Positions 1 through 8,854 of a DNA stretch of 48,240 bases are shown piece after piece; position 1 is the stretch's first letter, and each line of letters begins with the position of its first letter. This DNA is from CAZBLK01 sp964492715 (GTDB taxonomy: Bacteria; Bacillota; Clostridia; Lachnospirales; WRBF01): assembly GCA_964492715.1 (NCBI GenBank), contig CAZBLK010000020.1, positions 1-48,240 of the forward strand. The letters are read 5' to 3'. The position numbers and the translations under genes are program-made. The notes beneath the pieces are model-generated. The model ran no database searches and was not told where the DNA came from. It saw nothing but the letters and a program-made list of their open reading frames with translations.

Positions 1-208
1 TTTTTATGTAGCTGTGTATCGCTTTAGTATTTAATTGCCCTTGCTTCATACCCCAAAGATGCACTGTCATCATTTCTGCATCCGTAAATTTTGGAAGACA
101 ATTGTTGCTAAATCGTTGCACATCTACCTTTAATTTGTTATTATACTCATCAGAGACATAGCAATATAATTTGATGAGTTCCTCTATGATATCGTTGTTG
201 GTTTTCAT
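1..208 (-). CDS. Transposase, N-terminal part, cut by window edge
   Basis: Reading the minus strand from an ATG at 208 gives 69 uninterrupted codons running off the left end. The peptide starts MKTNNDIIEELIKLYCYVSD and contains a segment KFTDAEMMTVHLWGMKQGQ. A short acidic helix followed by 'LTDAE(I/V)(M/L)T(I/V)' is the usual N-terminal arrangement of IS982-like DDE transposases, and that is the basis for the call. The catalytic DDE residues would lie outside the window, so neither integrity nor exact family can be judged. No terminal inverted repeat could be assigned in the 100 bases beyond the start codon, and the upstream ribosome site is weak. Confidence 0.55.
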   Translation of the reverse strand, partial: MKTNNDIIEELIKLYCYVSDEYNNKLKVDVQRFSNNCLPKFTDAEMMTVHLWGMKQGQLNTKAIHSYIK

Positions 209-314
209 AGTGTCATCTTATCACATTTTGAGCTATGTTTCTTTTGTTTTTTTATTTCAACTCTTGATTCGCATATTCATTTATTTTGTATACTAAACAA
301 AACCACCTCTAACT

Positions 315-728
315 TTACTTCTTCCTAAAAACTCCCCACTTACTAACAACATAATTAAGCACAATTATAACAACACTTGTAAACAGCTTGCAGTAAGTTT
401 TGTTAAACCCAAGCCAGCTTACAAGCCAAATTAAAAGCCCCGTTTCAACTAAAAAAGTAAACAAACGCCCAGAGCAAAACTTTAGAAACTCGCTCAAAAC
501 ATCAAAAAACCTGAAGCTTTTCGAGTTAAACACCCAAAGCTTGTTTGTGACAAACGCAAATGAAACTGCAATAACAGTGGAAAAAGTGTTGGCATAAAAA
601 ACATTAAAGCCCAAAAACGTCCCAAGTTCAAACATTACAAAGCTTAAAGCAGTTGTAAGCACGCCAAAAAAAACGTACATCACAGTTTCCCTGTTTAAAA
701 CTTTTTCAACTACGTGTTTCATTTTCAA
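315..728 (-). CDS. GtrA family membrane protein
   Basis: A 137-residue, strongly hydrophobic protein with four predicted membrane segments (about residues 14-34, 43-63, 85-105 and 112-130). The pattern FGVLTTALSFVMFELG near the start, FVTNKLWVF in the middle and LNYVVSKWGVFR at the end is typical of the GtrA family. GtrA-like proteins are thought to help flip or position polyprenyl-linked sugars for cell-surface glycosylation. The ATG at 728 lies inside the 3' end of the upstream glycosyltransferase gene (23-base overlap), so the two are translationally coupled. A GtrA/GtrB-type pair beside a GT-C transferase fits decoration of a wall polymer or surface protein. The sugar is unknown. Confidence 0.88.
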   Translation of the reverse strand: MKMKHVVEKVLNRETVMYVFFGVLTTALSFVMFELGTFLGFNVFYANTFSTVIAVSFAFVTNKLWVFNSKSFRFFDVLSEFLKFCSGRLFTFLVETGLLIWLVSWLGFNKTYCKLFTSVVIIVLNYVVSKWGVFRKK

Positions 729-1656
729 ACCCCAACGCTTCCCTCACAATATAATTGGGGCGGTTTTTAACTTCGTCATAAATTCGCCCAATATATTCGC
801 CCATTATGCCAAGCATCATAAGCACCACACCTTGCGAAAGCAAAATAACAGCAATTGTTGACGCCCAGCCTTGAATTGCATCACCATAAAGCAACTTTTG
901 AAAAAGAACTATAACAAGGTAAATAAAGCTTAAAAGCGAAAGGAAAAAGCCAACACCGGTTGCAATTTTAAGCGGCTTATACGAAAGTGCTGTAATTCCG
1001 TCAAACGCAAATTTTATCATTTTGTTAAGCGGATATTTTGTTTCTCCTGCAAACCTCTGCTCACGCTCATATTCAATGCCAGTTTGCTTAAAGCCAACCC
1101 AGCTTACAAGCCCACGGACATACCTGTTTTTTTCTGGCAATCCCTTTAACGCCTCACAAACACGCCTGTCCATAAGCCTAAAGTCGCCAGTGTCAACAGG
1201 AATTTCCACGCTAGTTATGTTTTTCAAAAGCCTATAATAAGCTTTTGCAGTAACTTTTTTAAACACACTTTCCCCTTGCCGCTTTTTGCGAACACCATAA
1301 ACTACGTCAAAGCCTTCCTTCCACCTTTTAATCATTTCTGGAATAAGCTCTGGGGGGTCTTGCAAGTCTGAATCTATAAGTACAACGGCATCACCGCTTG
1401 AATAATCAATTCCAGCAGTTACAGCAGGGCCGTGCCCAAAATTGCGTGAAAAATTTACAAGCCGAACACAGCTGTCATTTCTGCAAAGCTCTGCTATTAT
1501 TTGTGCCGACTTATCTCGGCTTCCGTCGTTTACAAAAATAAGCTCGTAGCTCTCACCAACTCCACGCAAAACATTTGTCAACCGTTTATAGCTTTCGGCT
1601 ATAACTTCTTCCTCATTGTACACAGGAACAACAACCGAATATTTAACCTTCGTCAA
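706..1656 (-). CDS. GT2 family glycosyltransferase (GtrB / dolichol-phosphate mannosyltransferase-like)
   Basis: A 316-residue membrane-associated transferase. Residues 7-170 form a GT-A fold: SVVVPVYNEEEVI at the start, FVNDGSRDKS, then the metal-binding LIDSDLQDPPE. Two hydrophobic segments near the C terminus (about 228-252 and 264-288) anchor it in the membrane. This layout is that of the DPM1/GtrB class, which moves a sugar from a nucleotide donor onto polyprenyl phosphate on the cytoplasmic face. The start is a TTG at 1654-1656, preceded at good spacing by GAGGTGG. Its 3' end overlaps the GtrA gene, and the GT-C gene lies 17 bases upstream. Inferred role: it makes the lipid-linked sugar donor that the GT-C enzyme would use outside the cell. 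Confidence 0.9.
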   Translation of the reverse strand: MTKVKYSVVVPVYNEEEVIAESYKRLTNVLRGVGESYELIFVNDGSRDKSAQIIAELCRNDSCVRLVNFSRNFGHGPAVTAGIDYSSGDAVVLIDSDLQDPPELIPEMIKRWKEGFDVVYGVRKKRQGESVFKKVTAKAYYRLLKNITSVEIPVDTGDFRLMDRRVCEALKGLPEKNRYVRGLVSWVGFKQTGIEYEREQRFAGETKYPLNKMIKFAFDGITALSYKPLKIATGVGFFLSLLSFIYLVIVLFQKLLYGDAIQGWASTIAVILLSQGVVLMMLGIMGEYIGRIYDEVKNRPNYIVREALGFENETRS

Positions 1657-1673
1657 AAAACCACCTCAATTTC

Positions 1674-4600
1674 TTATATAAACTGCCAGCCAGGAAGCCA
1701 ACGCAAAAACCTCATTACATACAAAGCGTCCACGTCCATTCCCGACAAAACAGGGTAAAACATAATAAACAAGCCAATAACAACGGTAACATAACCGTAT
1801 GTAGCGTACAACCCTCTTTTACCCTTTTGCTCAACAAGTTGCCTAAACATTAAGCCAATAAGTATTGTAAAAAATGGTACACATGGGAAGTAATGATAAA
1901 TGTAAGTAGTGCGTGAAATAATTATCCACGGCACAAACGACGACAAAAACCCAACAATCAAAAACAGCATGTCCAAATTAAAGCGTGTTTTAGACGAAAG
2001 TGTTTTAATTGCATAAACAATAGCTACAACGCCAGCCCACCAAACTGCTGGGTTTCCAAAGGAACTTATACCTTGCTTCAAGCCGTCAGCAGTAGTGTTT
2101 GCGTAATAAAAAATTGGGCGAATGTCAAAAGGCCACGACCACCAGGAAGAAGAATATGGGTGCTCGGATACAAGCGTTCCATGGTAATGAAGCATGTCGC
2201 CTTGGTTTTTAATTATTTCCCTCACACTATCCGAAAAGCCAGAAACGCCGTTTGCCACAACAAAAGGCAAATACGAAACTGCATAAATTCCAAGCGGAAC
2301 AACAACAAAAAACAAAAGGCAGCAGCCAACAGTAATTAAAGCTTTTTTATTAAACTGCTTCATTAGGTTTTCATGTTCGTTTTCGTCAGCGTGCTTTGCT
2401 TCGCTATACCTTTTATACAACGAATAAAAAAACATAAACGCAAGCCCTAAAGAAGCATAAACACCTTGCCACTTGCTTGCTATAGAAAGCCCCATAAAAA
2501 CACCAGAAGCAAAAAGCGGAACAAGTGTCTTTTTAAGCTTAGTGTCATAAAAGCTCATTGTAACGTACCTGTACATAAAGTAGTACATTGCAATAATAAA
2601 AATGGTTACATATGTGTCAATTGTGGCAATTCTGGTTTGTGCAAAGTGCATGAAGTCAAACGTAAATACTGTTGCTACAAATGTTGCCCAAAACGTGTTT
2701 TTTAAAACTGCCTTGCCAAAAATGTACATTAGTGGCACCATGAAAATACCAAAAAGCGTTCCCATAAACCGCCAACCCCAAGGGTTCATTCCAAAAAGCT
2801 TTATTCCTGCTGCAATAATAACTTTTCCAAGAGGTGGGTGTGTCCATTCATAAACGTACAGCTTGTTAATAAACTCGTATGCTGTTCTGGCATGGTAAAT
2901 TTCGTCAAAGTATGTTCCGTTTTTAAAGCTTGCTCCGTCCCAAAACGGAACTAAGCTTTGCTCGTCAAAAAGAGTGATAGCATCTGGCTCACAGGCAACA
3001 ACGTTTAAAAGCTCATTTCCAGAACGAAAAGCAAGCTCGTTTAAAACAAGCATGTCCGAAGAAACTTGAAGCTTAACATACCTTGCTGTTACTATAAAAG
3101 GAATGTCCTTCCAATCAAAAACCGCACGTGACTCAATTGTCATGGGGTCGCTAAATGTTACACCGTCATCAGAAGTTTGCAGCGTAAACTGGCGTTCCTC
3201 TTTGTAGCCTGTAAAAAACAAAACACGGTCAATGTCCTTGCTTTCGCCAAAGTCTACAGTTATTGTGTCGTTCATTTGCCCAACCCAATTTGTTTCTGGT
3301 GCAAAGTTGTCACCAAGGTTATAAAATGCAATAACCGCATAAACCAACGACAAAACAAGCATTATTACAAAGTCATTTTTATTAAGCTTTGGAATTTCAA
3401 CAGTTTTTTGCATTTCTATTTGCATTTTTATTTGCATTTCTGATGTCATATGCTTGTCCTTTTGTAAAGTAGCTTCCTCTTTATAATCGTCAACTGATAT
3501 TGGTTCAGGTTCAAGTTGAGGTTCAGCTTCGTCTTCACCTGTGCCCTTTTTAAATGCCGTAAACGAAATGTAAACCATGTAAACGGTAAGCCCCATATTA
3601 ATAAACGACAATATCGGCAAAGTGTTCTCCAAATATTTCAAGTCGTTTCCGTTTAAAAGCATAATCAAAACGTCAACACAGTTTATAAAAAGTGTCAGCG
3701 AATATCCAAAAATAAGCGGAATAAGCCGCTTGTCACGCTTATAAATATAAGCCGCAAACAAAAGAAGTATTGTAGGGTACAAATACCTTTCGTGCATTTT
3801 CACTGAAAACATAAACGTCAAAGCATTTAAAAGTGCCGCTACAAAGAAAAAGTTCGCCTTTGTGATTCTTGTAAAAATTAGATAAAAGCTTAAAAGCGTA
3901 GCCGCAACAATAAAAATTACACCCCAAGTTGAGTAGCTAAAGAAAAGAAATTTTCCAGTAAGCTCAGCCCAGTTTGCACCTATAAGCGCATAAAAGTTGT
4001 ATGCGTTTAATGAAGCATAAGGGTACGAAGCAAGCGTGCTGTAATACTGCTTAAAAATCGGCATAAAGTCGAAGTTTTTTGTAAATGGAAGCATTAGCAC
4101 AAAAAGCGTTGCAATACAAGCACTTCCATAGGCAAAAAGCCGTGAAAATGCTTTTGCAGAAAACCCGCTTTCTTTCACCATTGCATAAGCGCCGTAAAGG
4201 AAAACAGGCGTAAAAATAAGCGACTGCGGCTTTATTAAAACGTCAACTGCAAAAAGCATAAACGCCATGAAGTAACGCTTTTCCGTAAGCATGTAAATTG
4301 AAGCCAAAAGCACCAGAGAATAAACCGAGTCTACCTGCCCCCAAACTGTCGAGTTTACAATGATGGCAGGGTTTAGCACATAAGCAAGCGACAAAATAAG
4401 TGCAATGTTTGGCTTCAACCACTTTTCTGCAATTTTCAAAACAAACACAGCCGTCAAAACGTCACAAATCATTGCAGGAAGCTTTATTAAAAGCGTATAC
4501 GCATTACTTTCAAAAGTAAAGGAAAAAAGGTTTCCAATTCCGCCAACAACGTAAAGCACATACATGTACCCAGGCGGATAATCTGTAAAATAGTCAGCTG

Positions 4601-4838
4601 TATAAAAGTTTGACATTCCTCCACGGAACAGAAGCATTGCCCACGACTTAAACGTATTTAAGTCTGCTTCATATGCAACGTCAATTTGCATGGCTATAAG
4701 CCGCACTAAAAGTGCGGCTGCAACTACTACCAAGTATTTCTTTTCAATTAGTTTGCGAAAGTTAAATTCTGTAAAATAAGCCACAACAAAAATTAAAGCA
4801 GCAATTGCTGCAATTGTATAAATTGTCGTCGTCGTCAT
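1674..4838 (-). CDS. Giant GT-C membrane glycosyltransferase: two membrane modules around a discoidin-like domain, C-terminal PMT (GT39)
   Basis: This 1054-residue protein has three parts. Residues 1-430 are a polytopic membrane module with an early acidic loop (YEADLNTFKSW) and YPPGYMY, resembling GT-C transferases of the GT87/DUF2029 kind. A charged linker follows with a Met/Gln repeat (MQIKMQIEMQ). About 510-612 looks like a beta-sandwich of the F5/8C (discoidin) type: TITVDFGESKDIDRVLFF, then ARYVKLQVSS. About 640-1050 is a protein O-mannosyltransferase-like GT39 domain: YFDEIYHARTAYEF, then THPPLGKVIIAAG, GWRFMG and many membrane spans. The ATG is preceded by AAGGGG and lies 2 bases after the aminotransferase stop. 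GT39 enzymes use polyprenyl-phosphate sugars, which the downstream GT2/GtrA pair could supply. Acceptor unknown. Confidence 0.85.
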   Translation of the reverse strand: MTTTTIYTIAAIAALIFVVAYFTEFNFRKLIEKKYLVVVAAALLVRLIAMQIDVAYEADLNTFKSWAMLLFRGGMSNFYTADYFTDYPPGYMYVLYVVGGIGNLFSFTFESNAYTLLIKLPAMICDVLTAVFVLKIAEKWLKPNIALILSLAYVLNPAIIVNSTVWGQVDSVYSLVLLASIYMLTEKRYFMAFMLFAVDVLIKPQSLIFTPVFLYGAYAMVKESGFSAKAFSRLFAYGSACIATLFVLMLPFTKNFDFMPIFKQYYSTLASYPYASLNAYNFYALIGANWAELTGKFLFFSYSTWGVIFIVAATLLSFYLIFTRITKANFFFVAALLNALTFMFSVKMHERYLYPTILLLFAAYIYKRDKRLIPLIFGYSLTLFINCVDVLIMLLNGNDLKYLENTLPILSFINMGLTVYMVYISFTAFKKGTGEDEAEPQLEPEPISVDDYKEEATLQKDKHMTSEMQIKMQIEMQKTVEIPKLNKNDFVIMLVLSLVYAVIAFYNLGDNFAPETNWVGQMNDTITVDFGESKDIDRVLFFTGYKEERQFTLQTSDDGVTFSDPMTIESRAVFDWKDIPFIVTARYVKLQVSSDMLVLNELAFRSGNELLNVVACEPDAITLFDEQSLVPFWDGASFKNGTYFDEIYHARTAYEFINKLYVYEWTHPPLGKVIIAAGIKLFGMNPWGWRFMGTLFGIFMVPLMYIFGKAVLKNTFWATFVATVFTFDFMHFAQTRIATIDTYVTIFIIAMYYFMYRYVTMSFYDTKLKKTLVPLFASGVFMGLSIASKWQGVYASLGLAFMFFYSLYKRYSEAKHADENEHENLMKQFNKKALITVGCCLLFFVVVPLGIYAVSYLPFVVANGVSGFSDSVREIIKNQGDMLHYHGTLVSEHPYSSSWWSWPFDIRPIFYYANTTADGLKQGISSFGNPAVWWAGVVAIVYAIKTLSSKTRFNLDMLFLIVGFLSSFVPWIIISRTTYIYHYFPCVPFFTILIGLMFRQLVEQKGKRGLYATYGYVTVVIGLFIMFYPVLSGMDVDALYVMRFLRWLPGWQFI

Positions 4839-4840
4839 AG

Positions 4841-6043
4841 CTACCCCTTATAATTTTCATTAATAAAAGCCTCTAGCCTGTCAAGACCTTCTTTAATGTT
4901 TTCCATTGATGTAGCATATGAAAGCCTAATGTGGTTTTTAAACCCAAAGTCTGCGCAAGGAACAACGGCAACGTTAGTTTTTGACAAAATAACTTCGCCC
5001 AAAACAGTTGCGTCAGAAATTTCCACACCGTCAATTGTTGTGCCGCAAAGTTCAGAAGCATCAATGAAAACATAAAACGCCCCTCGTGGTTTAACCGCAC
5101 TAACAAGTGGAAACTCCTTGACACGGCTGTGCATGTAATCACGGCGAGCCGCAAACTGCTTGCGCATTTCTTCAATTGAAGCATCAGCATATCTAAGCGC
5201 ACTAAGTGCAGCCATTTGTGCAATACTGTTTGGGTTTGAAGCCAAATGGCTTTGCAAGTTTGAAATTACGCTTGCAATTTCTTGTGAAGCAGCCGAGTAG
5301 CCAATTCTCCAACCTGTCATTGCATAAGCTTTTGACATACCGTTTACAACAATTGTACGCTTAAAAATGTCTTCATTTAAAGAAGCAATGCTAATGTGTT
5401 TGTCCGATTCATCATAAACAAGCTTTTCATAAATTTCGTCTGATATAACTATTAAATCATTGTCAACAGCAAACTTTGCAATCATCTCCAAAGTTTCTAT
5501 GCCGTAAATTCCACCAGTAGGGTTGCAAGGGCTGTTAAAAATAATTGCTTTTGTTTTGTCTGTTAAAGCTTTTTCAAGCTGTTCTTTTGTAGGAACAAAT
5601 TCATTTTCAGCATCTGTATAAACAATGACAGGAACGCCAGAAGCAAGTGAAACCATTTCTGGGTAGCTAAGCCAGTATGGCGCAAAAATAATTACTTCGT
5701 CGCCTTCGTTTAAAATTGCAGCAAAAATGTTTGCAAGCGAATGTTTTGCGCCATTGCTTACAACAATTTGGCTTGGGTTGTAAGAAAGCCCGTTGTCTTT
5801 TTTAAGCTTTTCGCAAATTTCTTTTCTAAGCTCAACTATTCCAGAGCTGTCAGTGTATTTTGTAAAACCTTTTTTAATAGCTTCAATTGCTGCTTCGTTT
5901 ACACAATCGGGTGTATCAAAGTCTGGTTCACCTACAGTAAAGCTAATAATGTCTACACCTTGCGACTTTAGCTCTTTAACTTTCGCTGCAATTTTAAGCG
6001 TTGACGACGGCGAAACATTTAGAGCCTTTTTGGATAAATTCAC
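4841..6043 (-). CDS. PLP-dependent aminotransferase, class I (aspartate/aromatic type)
   Basis: Fold-type I aminotransferase of about 400 residues. Family marks are FTVGEPDFDTPDCV near the N terminus, SNGAKHSLANIFAAIL, NSPCNPTGGIY, SDEIYEKLVYD, the PLP-binding lysine in NGMSKAYAMTGWRIGY, and the C-terminal substrate arginine in HIRLSYATS. It moves an amino group between aspartate (or an aromatic amino acid) and a 2-oxoacid in the cytoplasm. An ATG at 6055 has a purine run directly touching it, which is too close to serve as a ribosome site. GTG at 6043 has GGTGA five bases upstream and gives the family-typical start NLSKKALNVSPSS, so I prefer it. The gene is transcribed with the membrane glycosylation genes but no functional link is evident. 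Confidence 0.9.
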   Translation of the reverse strand: MNLSKKALNVSPSSTLKIAAKVKELKSQGVDIISFTVGEPDFDTPDCVNEAAIEAIKKGFTKYTDSSGIVELRKEICEKLKKDNGLSYNPSQIVVSNGAKHSLANIFAAILNEGDEVIIFAPYWLSYPEMVSLASGVPVIVYTDAENEFVPTKEQLEKALTDKTKAIIFNSPCNPTGGIYGIETLEMIAKFAVDNDLIVISDEIYEKLVYDESDKHISIASLNEDIFKRTIVVNGMSKAYAMTGWRIGYSAASQEIASVISNLQSHLASNPNSIAQMAALSALRYADASIEEMRKQFAARRDYMHSRVKEFPLVSAVKPRGAFYVFIDASELCGTTIDGVEISDATVLGEVILSKTNVAVVPCADFGFKNHIRLSYATSMENIKEGLDRLEAFINENYKG

Positions 6044-6055
6044 TAAAATCACCAT

Positions 6056-6567
6056 TCCCTTATTATTTTAAAATCAATATCTTATAGGAACATATACTTA
6101 TAACAATTTCTTATTTAATTGATATTGTCCAACGTTAAGCTTTAAATTAAGTTTAAACTTAGAGCTTATCACTCCAAACGCTCCCACAGCCAATATCATT
6201 TAAAACTGTAATTGCTATAATATTATAATAAATTTCCTTTTTTGGCAAGATAATTAACGCATTTTAAACAATAAATCTCCTGCAATTTTATATGTAAAAA
6301 TTTGTGGATATTTATAAGCCCAGAGAGCAATAATATATTAAAGCACTTCAATATTAAATTTGGGCGTGTTTGAAAAATTATTTTAGGTTTTTTAAAACCT
6401 CATTTTTTGATATGCTGTGCAAATAGCAAACTTATAGGAACTAGAGTTCTTTCAAAACCACAAAAGACGTGGTTTCGTAAGAAGCAAAAACATTTAAAAA
6501 ACATATTGCAAAACCCAAAAAACGAGTTTGGCAAGATGTCTACTTATTTAAAAAGGAGGTTTTTATT
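6056..6567. other. Gene-free gap with small palindromes
   Basis: No convincing gene. It holds an AT-rich stretch (6195-6260), one end of a family 1 repeat (GGGCGTGTTTGAAAAAT from 6362) without a matching second end nearby, a small hairpin AGGTTTT/AAAACCT (about 6385-6400), a 12-base perfect palindrome GAACTAGAGTTC (6439-6450), and a hairpin AAACCAC/GTGGTTT (6455-6475). The promoter of the DUF1540 mini-gene must lie here, but I cannot assign its boxes with confidence. Confidence 0.5.
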
Positions 6568-6720
6568 GTGTCTAACCAAAGTATTAAGTGCAGTGTTCAC
6601 ACTTGCAAGTACAACGACAAAGTAAACTATTGCAACCTTGACAGCATTAAAGTAGGCCCTGATGGAGCAAACCCACATTCTAAATGTGACACAGAGTGTG
6701 ACAGCTTCGCTGACGAATAA
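6568..6720 (+). CDS. DUF1540 mini-protein (50 aa, Cys-rich)
   Basis: A GTG at 6568 preceded by a near-perfect ribosome site AAAAGGAGGT (6551-6560) opens a 50-codon gene ending in TAA at 6718-6720. The peptide begins SNQSIKCSVHTCKYN and continues with NYCNLDSIKVG and SKCDTECDSF. The CxVxxCxYN...C...I.VG...C.T.C..F spacing is the DUF1540 signature of small Firmicutes proteins with one or two metal-binding Cys clusters. Five cysteines are visible (CSVHTC, YC, KC, EC). The family has no established function, although members are often single-copy or in pairs and some are spore- or metal-linked. Strong Shine-Dalgarno and family match make it a real gene despite its size. A family 3 repeat begins immediately after the stop. 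Confidence 0.9.
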   Translation: MSNQSIKCSVHTCKYNDKVNYCNLDSIKVGPDGANPHSKCDTECDSFADE

Positions 6721-6757
6721 AAATTGCAATTTGAATAAACTGTTCACCATTTTGCGT
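6721..6757. repeat. Family 3 repeat, half copy
   Basis: Directly after the DUF1540 stop the sequence reads GCAATTTGAATAAACTG and then TTCACCATTTTGCG. The same core occurs in the right arm of the element at 38267-38428 (on the other strand) and in the 44609-44652 copy. Only one arm is recognisable here, so this is a fragment. Confidence 0.6.
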
Positions 6758-6760
6758 AAG

Positions 6761-6798
6761 AAAAGGCGGCTCGACATTTAATTTGCGAACCGCCTTTT
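6761..6798. terminator. Bidirectional hairpin terminator
   Basis: AAAAGGCGG at 6761-6769 pairs with CCGCCTTTT at 6790-6798, with a further TCG/CGA pairing inside one mismatch. The right arm runs into TTTTGTTT, and the left arm gives a U-run on the minus strand. It probably ends the DUF1540 transcript, and may also stop minus-strand transcription. Confidence 0.7.
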
Positions 6799-6800
6799 GT

Positions 6801-7056
6801 TTAGTCAACAACTCTTTTTGACAAATTATTAAACTCTTGCGCTATATAACAAACAGCATTGCCGTTTTCTTTAATGTTTACTTAAGCTTCTTCAAGCTTT
6901 TCTGAAATTACACAAATTTCTTTGCTAATAACTTTAAAACAATCGTCTACATTTTCATCGTTTAAAGCGTTTGCTATATATTCTTGAATTTTCCTTACTG
7001 TTTCAAACCCATTAGAAATTGCTCTTTAAGCTTTACAAATAATTACTCTGTTGATG
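6801..7056 (-). pseudogene. Degraded coding remnant, unidentified
   Basis: One minus-strand frame reads as gene-like peptide broken by in-frame TAA stops: a stretch with NGFETVRKIQEYIANAL and CFKVISKEICVISEKLEEA, a stop at 6882-6884, then ENGNAVCYIAQEFNNLSKR and a stop at 6801-6803. Another TAA precedes the first stretch. The last piece faintly recalls the G.AVVA.E...L..R core of methyl-accepting chemotaxis signalling domains, but the likeness is too short to name it. No start codon with a ribosome site is seen. The rest of the gap to 7197 shows only a weak hairpin AGATAG/CTATCT at 7157-7175, which could end the kdgK transcript. Confidence 0.25.
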
Positions 7057-7197
7057 ACATACTCGTGCTTCGCTCATGGCCGTTTCGCAAACTCCTAAAA
7101 ACTTACAAAATCAAACCGTCGTTAATCAAAGAAATATAGTACATAAATAAAACTGGAGATAGTGGAACTCTATCTTGAAGGGAAAAATTGGGATATA

Positions 7198-8223
7198 TTA
7201 TCTTTGAACCCTTCCGCTACCATCTCCGCCTGCAAGTGCCTCAACCTCTGAAACCGAAACTAAATTAAAATCGCCTTCAATGCTGTGTTTTAAACAGCTT
7301 GCTGCCGTTGCATATTCGATAGCTGCTTGGTGTTCATAGCCATTTATGCAAGCATAAATTAAACCTGCTGCAAAGCTGTCGCCGCCGCCCACACGGTCGA
7401 CGATATGTACGTCATAGCTTTTGCTAAAGTATGCGTTGCCGTCTGTATAAAGCATTGCCGCCCATTTGTTGTCGTTTGCAGAAATTGAAGTCCGCAAAGT
7501 TATTGCAACTTTTTTGAAGCCAAATTTTTCTGTAAGCTTTGATGCAACTTGAGCATAACCATCATGGTTAACTTTTCCTGCTGAAATGTCTGTGTTTTCA
7601 GCATTAATTTCAAAAACGTCAGAAGCGTCTTCCTCGTTTGCAATACAAACATCAACGTAAGGCATTAACTTTGTCATAACTTCACATGCCTTTTGCTTGG
7701 TCCAAAGGTTTTTTCTGTAGTTTAGGTCACAGCTTACAGTTATGCCTTTTTCTTTGCAAACTTTAAGTGCATCAAGGCAAATGTCTGCAACATTTCCGCA
7801 AAAACCAAGAGCAGGTGTTATGCCTGTAAAATGAAACCAATTAGCACCTCTTAAAATTTCATTCCAATCAAAATCTGAAGCTGTTGCAGTTGCAATTGCC
7901 GAGCCTGCCCTGTCGTAAATAACTTTGCTTGGTCGTTGGCTCGCCCCTTTTTCTAAATAATAAATACCAATTCTTTCGCCGCCACGAACAATAAGTTCTG
8001 TGTCAACGCCAAACTTTCGCAATGAATTAATTGCCGCTTGACCTATTTCATGCTTTGGAAGCTTTGAAACAAAGCTTGACGTAACGCCAAGATTCGCAAG
8101 CGAAACAGAAACGTTTGCTTCCCCACCCCCATATGTTGCACCAAAGCTTTCGGCTTGAACAAACCGAAAGTACCCAGTTGGAGCAAGCCTAAGCATTATT
8201 TCTCCAAATGTAACAACTTTCAT
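7198..8223 (-). CDS. kdgK: 2-dehydro-3-deoxygluconokinase (PfkB family)
   Basis: A 341-residue ribokinase/PfkB sugar kinase. The start MKVVTFGEIMLRLAP, the substrate-binding YGGGEANVSVSLANLG, and the C-terminal ATP/anion-hole motif VGGGDSFAAGLIYA with the catalytic Asp are all present. KDG kinase converts 2-keto-3-deoxygluconate plus ATP to KDPG. Its ATG overlaps the kdgA stop by four bases (ATGA), indicating coupled translation, and it is the last gene of the hexuronate operon. The context (UxaC, mannonate dehydratase, aldolase) makes KDG the expected substrate rather than fructose or ribose. Confidence 0.93.
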   Translation of the reverse strand: MKVVTFGEIMLRLAPTGYFRFVQAESFGATYGGGEANVSVSLANLGVTSSFVSKLPKHEIGQAAINSLRKFGVDTELIVRGGERIGIYYLEKGASQRPSKVIYDRAGSAIATATASDFDWNEILRGANWFHFTGITPALGFCGNVADICLDALKVCKEKGITVSCDLNYRKNLWTKQKACEVMTKLMPYVDVCIANEEDASDVFEINAENTDISAGKVNHDGYAQVASKLTEKFGFKKVAITLRTSISANDNKWAAMLYTDGNAYFSKSYDVHIVDRVGGGDSFAAGLIYACINGYEHQAAIEYATAASCLKHSIEGDFNLVSVSEVEALAGGDGSGRVQR

Positions 8224-8843
8224 TTTCCACGCACTTCCAATACAATTTTTCTAGCTTCTTTTGAAAGCTCTTTAACCTGTAACAAATCATCGCTTACCAT
8301 AAAGCTTCCTCCACAAGCAACTACTTTTTGAAAACTTAAATACTCTGCAAGGTTGTTTAAACCAATGCCCCCTGTTGGCATAAAGCTAACGCTCCCAAAG
8401 ACTGGCGACATTGCTTTTATCATTGGAAGCCCTCCAGCCTGTTCCGCTGGAAAAAATTTTAAAACATCAAGGCCATATTCTAAAGCATTTGTAATCTCTG
8501 TTGGTGTAATGCACCCCGGAACAATTGGAACTGATTTTTCCAAACAATACTCAACAACCTTTGGGCTAAAACCAGGCGAAACTATAAACTTTGCCCCTGC
8601 CAAAATTGCTTTACCAGCTTGCTTTGTTGTAAGCACTGTCCCTGCACCTACAATCATTTGTGGCAATTCTTTTGCAATCAAACTAATGGCTTCTTCGGCG
8701 GCATTTGTGCGGAACGTAATTTCCGCACAGTTTATTCCGCCTTCAAGCAACGCTTGTGCAAGGGGTATTGCTTTTTTTGCATCATCTATTTTAATTACCG
8801 GAACAATTCCACAGTCGCTTAATTTGCTTATTACTTCATTCAT
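8220..8843 (-). CDS. kdgA: KDPG/KHG aldolase (2-dehydro-3-deoxyphosphogluconate aldolase)
   Basis: A 207-residue class I aldolase with the Eda/KdgA fold. Key residues are seen in order: CAEITFRT (Glu41 and Arg45, the general-base region), VGAGTVLT, SPGFSPKVVEYC, PGCITPTEI, and GLDVLKFFPAE with the Schiff-base Lys129. It splits KDPG into pyruvate and glyceraldehyde-3-phosphate, the final step of the pathway. The length is normal for the family. The gene lies 11 bases after uxaC and overlaps kdgK. Activity on 4-hydroxy-2-oxoglutarate is also common in this family and cannot be excluded. Confidence 0.94.
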   Translation of the reverse strand: MNEVISKLSDCGIVPVIKIDDAKKAIPLAQALLEGGINCAEITFRTNAAEEAISLIAKELPQMIVGAGTVLTTKQAGKAILAGAKFIVSPGFSPKVVEYCLEKSVPIVPGCITPTEITNALEYGLDVLKFFPAEQAGGLPMIKAMSPVFGSVSFMPTGGIGLNNLAEYLSFQKVVACGGSFMVSDDLLQVKELSKEARKIVLEVRGK

Positions 8844-8854
8844 ATTAACTCTCC

